Part shown: piece after piece, positions 58,044 through 64,000 of the stretch
Position numbering within the stretch: the first letter of the stretch is position 1
Layout: each line of letters opens with the position of its first letter
Assembly: GCA_022478985.1 (NCBI GenBank)
Contig: JAKSZP010005259.1
Location: 248,001 to 312,000 of the forward strand
Direction: 5' to 3'
DNA: 64,000 nucleotides
Source: Massospora cicadina
Taxonomy: Eukaryota > Entomophthoromycota > Entomophthoromycetes > Entomophthorales > Entomophthoraceae
The notes under the pieces: model-generated
Databases searched by the model: none
Told to the model about the DNA's origin: nothing
Seen by the model: the letters and a program-made list of their open reading frames with translations, nothing else
Position numbers and translations under genes: made by a program

Positions 58044-59314
58044 TGTGCTAAGGAAAGACTTGGCTTCCATTAGGGGTACTCCAATACCCATGACAGCATC
58101 CAAAGTCCACATGGCATCGCTATTCTAATAAACTTATGAATAAGATCTTCAGGGAGATATATGAAGAATATGGATTGATGAACATCATACCCATCCTGAC
58201 CCCCAGGATGAGCGCCAGCAACAATCTTAACCACGCTTCATGCATTAAAGGCCAAATAGTTGGTTAGGGTAGTGGAGGATTTCTGTCCATCTCTTATGTA
58301 CTTAGGACTGAATCCCCAATTCATCTAGACATGCACTTGATAGCGGAAAGCAACAATTTCTCTTCAGTTCAATCTCATCAAATCCCCTCATAGATGCATC
58401 TTCCAGATTAGTGTTTCCATTTTATTCATAGTTATGGCGGATTGAATAAAATGATTGGTCATTCAACTTGACTAATTATATAGATACACGTTTCCTTGGT
58501 CAGATGGAGGGCGCAACAATACTAGGAGACAATTCCAGAGGTTTTATTTGCTGAGGGAGGCTAATGATTTAATCACTAGGGAGACATCCATGACCATCAC
58601 TGGAATTAATGAGCTTGGGCCTTCCATTGGTTGAGATGTTTCCTTCAGAGAGGCCATAAACTTTAAAAGATTTACAATTTTAAGAGTTTTCTTGGGAGGA
58701 ATTAACTATTTATTAAGGATATAACGAAATAACCAAGCACTCTACCATTGAAAGAGCGCTTAGTTTTTATAACTTAGGGAATTAAGGAGCTGTAATTGGA
58801 GAATATTTCTTATGACAAGTCGCGTGAGCCTTCTCCAAGGCTCTGGGACTTTTGCACCATATCATGGGTTGCAAATTGTGGGTGGCCCCTTTTGAAGTTT
58901 GAGCTGATAAACTTCTCTCATTTGTCATGGTTCCAGCATCCTTGCTTCATTCACAATACTTATCTTAGATTTTTAATAATCCACAGGTTCTCTGTCATAT
59001 TGACCTTGATATTTGCACTCTTGTTAAAAATTAAATTTGATCCACTAATTTGAACCTGTATTTCATAGCAGATCCTCAAAATTTCCATAATGTAAATTTT
59101 GGCTATATTAGAATTTTTTGTATAACTAATTTATCTTCTTTTATATGATTTTTAGATTAAGACGAGAGGGGTATGACAGATACCCAATGCTAGTCAAGGC
59201 TATGCCCTAGATCTGCTATCTTTTACAGCGGGAATTCTTAGGGCTTCTACCCCTTAATTGATTAATGGGGTGTATTGTCTCGTTAAATTAATGGCAGCGG
59301 CAAGAAGCATTACA
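58044..59314 (-). repeat. 5' LTR of B1
   Basis: Starts TGTGCTAAGGAAAGACTTGG, ends AGCATTACA. No TGG primer site is seen; the adjoining minus-strand TCAGTAGTCTGAC resembles the same place in B2 (AGTAGGATGTCTGAC). Confidence 0.8.
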
Positions 59315-60729
59315 TTTACTGAAAACAGCAGTAAATAATTTCTATTAGTGGCATGGGGTAGGGATCCTTATTAGATATGGATCCTGATTTAATAATCACC
59401 ATAAGGTCTGAGACCCCCATTGTTCTTTTGTACAAGCAAGATGGGAGACACAACTGAAGATTTGAATTTGGTATGGACTAGAATAAAATAGAAAATTACT
59501 AATTTAATACATGTTAGGATTTTTACTCTATGATGTACAAAATATACCATGGGAAAATCTGTACTCGCTATAATCTTATATCAATGCAAAGGGTCAGCCA
59601 TATCCAAAGAAGAGGAATCATGAACTCTCAAACATGTCTTCTTACTCTCTGTTTTCAGTGGGAAGCAAACTTTAGTGCCTCACATCCATGATCCTCAGTT
59701 CAGTCATTATGGTCAATTCTACCACAAAGTTCCATTGAAGGGGCTAAGATTCTGAAGGGAAAACTATTACTTTATAATTGCAGGTCAGACTGCATTAAGA
59801 AATGGTGCCATCATCTCATACCCAAAATAATGGTAGCGAAATTTTTATAAAGAACAGAATCCTTATACAATATCTTTGTTTAATTGTCCTATTATGAGAT
59901 TAACACTGTTAGATTTTGAAGGTTGACTCAAAAATAAACCCTTTAAAAACCATTAATGCTGATGGATTACTCACATTGATGGATACCTTGATCCTTCCTA
60001 ACTTATCTGCTTAACCTGTTAAATCAGATTCACATTAAAACCACGTTGATTGCGCCTAAACATCCTATTTTTATAGCTAATAATAACTATGAAATAAAAT
60101 TATTATGGCTGATTATGGGACCCAATTGGTTAAATCAAGTAAGGTTATGGCATAAACTTGATTGCACTCATGAATTTAATGAAATTATAAATTAATGTAT
60201 AATGAATTATATGTAATTAAATCTTTGTAATTATCACAAAAGTACCTAGTTATGGAAGACCCAATTAGGGAGTACCAAGTACTATCAAGAGGCTTTCTGA
60301 AGTCCCAATTAGGTGTGCGTCATTATATAAATTCTATATTGTCTTTTAACCATTTTATTGTATTTCATCAGCTGTATAACAAAATGTAATTGAGCTGATT
60401 GTAAAGCTTATACTTCTGAGGAGCTAATATTATTAAAAATATTTTCCAATTACAAGAGTGAAATGCCTCAAATTAGGCTGAAACAATTGTGATTAAGTTT
60501 ATTCAAGGACCAATTTAACTTGGGGAACTTTAGTAACCGCTGCAATAATCCATAGAGGATTGGCATGGCTTAAATGAAATCATCTAATAGATGAATATGA
60601 TAAGGAGATGCACTAGAGGTATAAAAAACCAGCAAATGGCCATAAATAAGATCATCTTTCCTTATTATATCTGATTATCTTATATCATCTTCAATTAATT
60701 CTATCTTTATATTAAATAGTATAGACAAG
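59315..60729. other. AT-rich sequence between B1 and the solo LTR
   Basis: No supported gene; no pol motif. Phrases such as CCCAATTAGGGAGTACCAAG / GTCCCAATTAGGTG (60260-60310) suggest old repeats. Confidence 0.4.
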
Positions 60730-61874
60730 TGTAAAATTCTATAGTTTATCTGATTATTCTCAGCCAATAACCCCTATAAATACATTACCTGCATAGGTTT
60801 GAGTTTTGTGAAATTCTCCACATTGTATAATAGTTGATATAATCATTTGATAATAGTATGGTGACAATTACCTGTAGTTGAGTGGAAGTATTATTTTGGT
60901 CCAACGCTTGGCCATTATTTCCTCTCAAAATACTTATGATGTCTTGATTAGGGATTTGTTCCCTTGTACCACCTAACTTGATCTACTCTTAGATCCCTGT
61001 TTACAGTTTCCCTGGTTCAACACGAAGTCAGCAGCAATCCCCAATTTGATTCAGCTTATTCTCTGGATCCCCGCTCAGATCCTTACTCTTTATCTTAAAG
61101 AGTCTCCCATTTATCGCACACAGCAATAATATCCCTGTGAAAGAATAGAAAAATGGATGCCAATAAATTTTCTAAGCTGATACTCTAGTAAAAGTATAAT
61201 CTGTGAAATGGTAAATTACTATCTGGAAAATCATTCTTTCTTTATTAGTGAATTCAAGGGAATTTATGGTGTAAATTTGGAGCCCAACCCTTGGTTGCCA
61301 CCTCCTCAATGAAACAGCAGATATTGCCATTAAATAACACATCCTTATCTCAGCAGTGATGGTCTTCCCCATCCTGGTTAGGATTCCATCATTGGACATC
61401 CTCAAGACCTAAGATAAAAATAGTCAGAAAACATGTCCCTAACGTTTTCCTTTCAATCCAAGTTAACCAAATATACCTGGCAAGAAACCTACTTAGGTAA
61501 TGGGACTTGTTACCCATAAGGCAGGTCATGAACCAACTGATCAATTTTCTAGTTGCAGGTGGCATCACTCACCTCACAACTTGCTACTCATTCCTAATCA
61601 GTTGATGATGAAACCTGACTGATCCCAATCGGTACACTAGTTAATCAACTATCATATGCCCCTATTTTGTTGGAAATTCCGCCTAATGAGATCTTAAGTG
61701 TTCATCTGGATTAATCCCCGATGGATATGACCAGGAAAATATTCCAAAATCCCCTGAACATAGTTACTCCAAAATCAGGGTCAACAAATATCCAATTCAC
61801 CTCACATCAGGGAATTATCCCCTTGCAGTCCCTAGTAATCTAGCCAGCTGGGAATATGGGCAAAAATCCCAACA
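60730..61874 (-). repeat. Solo LTR of family A
   Basis: Starts TGTAAAATTCTAT and ends AAAATCCCAACA, collinear with the LTRs of element A over 1.14 kb but clearly more diverged. Flanks ACAAG (60725-60729) and ACATG (61875-61879) agree at four of five. The 61172-61405 frame is not a gene. Confidence 0.88.
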
Positions 61875-62210
61875 ACATGCGTTAAAAAAGCTGTCATTGT
61901 TACCTGCATCCAGTGAGTTCCTAATTATGGAGGGAAAATTTTTCCAGAAGAGAACAGATGAGTCAATTGTTATTGTTTAAGCTTTTTGAGCTTCAAAAGG
62001 TTAGAAAAAACCATAAGACACTTAGCAGAATCAAGGATAAACTTGTTAAAACTTTTCCCAACTATCAAAGCAGGAGTATGTTCATTAAGCAAGTTAAAAC
62101 TAAAAAAACTTAACAAGTGGTGTTTACTTTTGAACCACAGTACACAACTTGATATGAACAATTAATATGGATACCAGGAAGAAGCTGTCAGAAGATTTGA
62201 CAATATTAAA
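61875..62210. other. Short unassigned interval
   Basis: AT-rich, no recognised feature; a 63-codon minus frame (61970-62161) lacks any motif. Confidence 0.4.
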
Positions 62211-62730
62211 TGTTGGGACAGAAGGGGAGTTGAACCACTTATCCTTTATATAAGAGATCATGAGACCCAAAGTTTATGAGTGATAGGTTTTAGTTTTAGC
62301 TTTTATTTACTGATTAGTTTTATTTCTCTAAAATGAATAGAGTTTTGGGTAATATAAAAAATGTCAAAAAGAGAGTAAAGTTTATTTTCTTAACATGAGT
62401 ATATGGGAAATCAGAGAGTTTTTTCTTGGTAAATTTCCAACGTTTCAAGCTAAGATCTATACTCATTACCAATTGGGGATTCTGTGGCATGTTGATCACA
62501 TCTGTCAAATAGTATTCAATCGCCATGTAGATTGGGTTTGAACCCTGATATTAGGGGATTTTGTGTAAATAATATTCAATCACACAAGTTAGGGTTGATC
62601 CCTAATATTAAAAGGCCTTGAATTTAGTCAGAGTTTATTCCCAATAATAGTTTCATCTATTTCATTAGATCAGGTTCAATTCCCTTCATCCAACATACAC
62701 AAATCTCTGATTTGGGCAGGAATTTTTACA
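62211..62730 (-). repeat. 3' LTR of the C-like element
   Basis: Starts TGTTGGGACAG. Shares TTCAAGCTAAGATCTATACTCA and nearby GGGATTCTGTGGCATG phrases with the C LTRs at 46360-46400, but is strongly diverged elsewhere. Confidence 0.65.
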
Positions 62731-64000
62731 AAGCCCCCTCTAGATCTTGGCGCAGATGGGAAAACAACCAGAGAAATCAACTGTGTATGCAGTTTACCAT
62801 GGTGTCCTGAGCGACCTCCACAATTGAGTGTTCATTACCTCATTTATAAATAGCTTTATATGGCCCTGACCAGTTGGTTTCCAATTTGTTATTTTTAACC
62901 TCCAAGCCAATGAAGGTAAAAAAGAACTGATTCACCCAGTTAGAAGGTGTGCGGAGGGTCATGATTGTCATTAAATCGATTAGTTTCTCTATTTGTGGCA
63001 GTAGATAAGTTTTCTGAAAGCCAGAGCCTGAAGTTGGGTGATATCATTGGCGATGCTTCACATAGTGACTTCAGGGGCTTCAGGAGAAGCTTGATCTAAT
63101 TTGGCTTGCACTTTAGAGGGCAGTTGTTGATTTTTTCCATACAAAGCTTGAAAGGAAAACATCTTAATAATGAGATGACAGCTTATTCTATAAGCAAAGT
63201 GCACTAGGCAAATATTGGGGCTAATGGAGAGGGTTGGTCATGGCCATATTCCAGAGAGTTGAAGAAAGGGTACTATTCACCCAATCTACCATTCCATTGG
63301 TTGCAGGATGGTACAGATTAGAAAAATACCTGAGTGGATACTATCAGTTCATCTAAATAATTCACCAGTGATGATTGGAAATTTTGCCGTTATTGGAGAA
63401 AATTATGTTAGGGGACCCATGCTGGGTGATAATCCAATTATATAAAAACGTGACGGTAGCTTTTGCTGAAGCAGAGGGTAGAGATACCGCTTTGATCCAT
63501 GTAATTAAATGATCCATGGATAGGAATAGGAACAGATGACCATTAGAGGCTCATGGGAGGGGTCCCACAACATCAATACTAATAGGATGGAAGGGTTCAC
63601 AGGGTTAAACCACTGGATGTTGAGGTCAGGGATTAGGTCCAGCTTGACTTCTACATACCAGTCAGGGCTCTAATACATCTTGGATTGCGAAGCATTTCTT
63701 CCCAGACACAGAGTCTTGAGCCACTGGTAAATTTTCTGAGTTTCCCATGGCTGACTTGCAGATGTCACACCAATATGATGTCAGTTTAAGCTGAAGGTCG
63801 TAGGTAAGGCAACCATTTTTAAGATATGAGTTTGTACAGCTGGCCATTTTTAACTTAAATAATTGCCAAATTTTTGATAATTCTTTTTAAAGTGTTAGGG
63901 ATTCACCTTTCCATAAATGTGTTTAAACTAAAAGATCATAGAGTCGAGCTTCCTCAGTGTTGGTCAAAGTTAATATGGGGAGCCTGGATAGGCAATTTGC
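62211..64000 (-). mobile_element. 3' part of a C-like gypsy element (runs off the window)
   Basis: An LTR at 62211-62730 ends AATTTTTACA and is followed by a polypurine tract (minus AGAGGGGGCT). The interior to 64000 parallels 46628-47900 of element C: GAGCGACCTCCACAATTGAG against GAGTGACCTCAACAATCAAG, an integrase-like segment at 63230-63350, and the linker near 63600. Integrase is badly broken. The rest of the element lies beyond the right edge. Confidence 0.75.

Larger units (their letters stand above)
53092..59314 (-). mobile_element. Internally deleted gypsy element B1
   Basis: LTRs 53092-54363 and 58044-59314 (1.27 kb) align from end to end. The minus-strand interior goes from a gag fragment (57480-57930) directly into the RT/RNase H border (57000-57470), then integrase (54940-55447 and 56304-56400), interrupted by a family E solo LTR. 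Nucleocapsid, protease and most of RT are deleted. No matching 5-bp duplications were found (ACCAA against TTTAC). Confidence 0.8.

Overview
This is a eukaryotic, repeat-dominated, AT-rich window with one compact GC-richer gene. The gene (about 19.2-22.9 kb, minus strand) encodes a BET-type double bromodomain protein of fungal Bdf1 style: two bromodomains, an NET domain, a poly-Ser tract and a charged coiled coil. Most of its introns are only 31-48 nt. Together with abundant decayed Ty3/gypsy elements, tRNA-derived SINEs and a CpG-loss mutation pattern, this suggests a large, TE-rich, probably CpG-methylating fungal genome. An arthropod-type repeat end near 29.8 kb makes an insect-associated early-diverging fungus (for example Entomophthorales) an attractive guess. 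No ribosomal or mitochondrial marker is present to prove it.

Layout. 21-9,608: a complete but mutated Ty3/gypsy retrotransposon (family A) on the minus strand, with a perfect 5-bp target duplication and an antisense reading frame between pol and its 3' LTR. 9.6-19.1 kb: AT-rich DNA holding three short retroposons (11.2, 12.0, 14.1 kb) and a 1.9-kb LINE-ORF1-like element (16.1-18.0 kb). All four end in a related 3' tail and have direct target duplications. A possible small gene or gene remnant lies at 18.2-19.0 kb, convergent with the BET gene. 19,155-22,940: the BET gene, with three apparent frameshifts. 24.3-28.6 kb: a nested inverted-repeat (foldback-like) locus with four copies of a structured 89-nt cassette. 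28.6-31.1 kb: a palindromic MITE, a 70-bp minisatellite, the arthropod-like repeat end and a fourth short SINE.

32.3-64.0 kb is a pile of LTR elements: a solo LTR (family B), a deleted non-autonomous relative of A (D, 34.5-39.2 kb), two internally deleted B elements (B2, 40.7-45.4 kb; B1, 53.1-59.3 kb) each interrupted by a solo LTR of family E, a full-length decayed element C (46.1-53.0 kb) whose gag carries a collagen-like tract, a solo LTR of family A (60.7-61.9 kb), and the 3' end of another C-like element (62.2 kb to the window edge).

How parts relate. LTR elements encode or once encoded Gag, protease, reverse transcriptase, RNase H and integrase. D, B1 and B2 lack parts of this set and would need proteins from relatives. 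The SINEs carry pol III-like heads and share a tail with the LINE-like element, suggesting dependence on one reverse transcriptase that is not encoded here. Only the BET gene is a candidate host gene with clear function (binding of acetylated histones). All calls come from reading the sequence; no database search was run.
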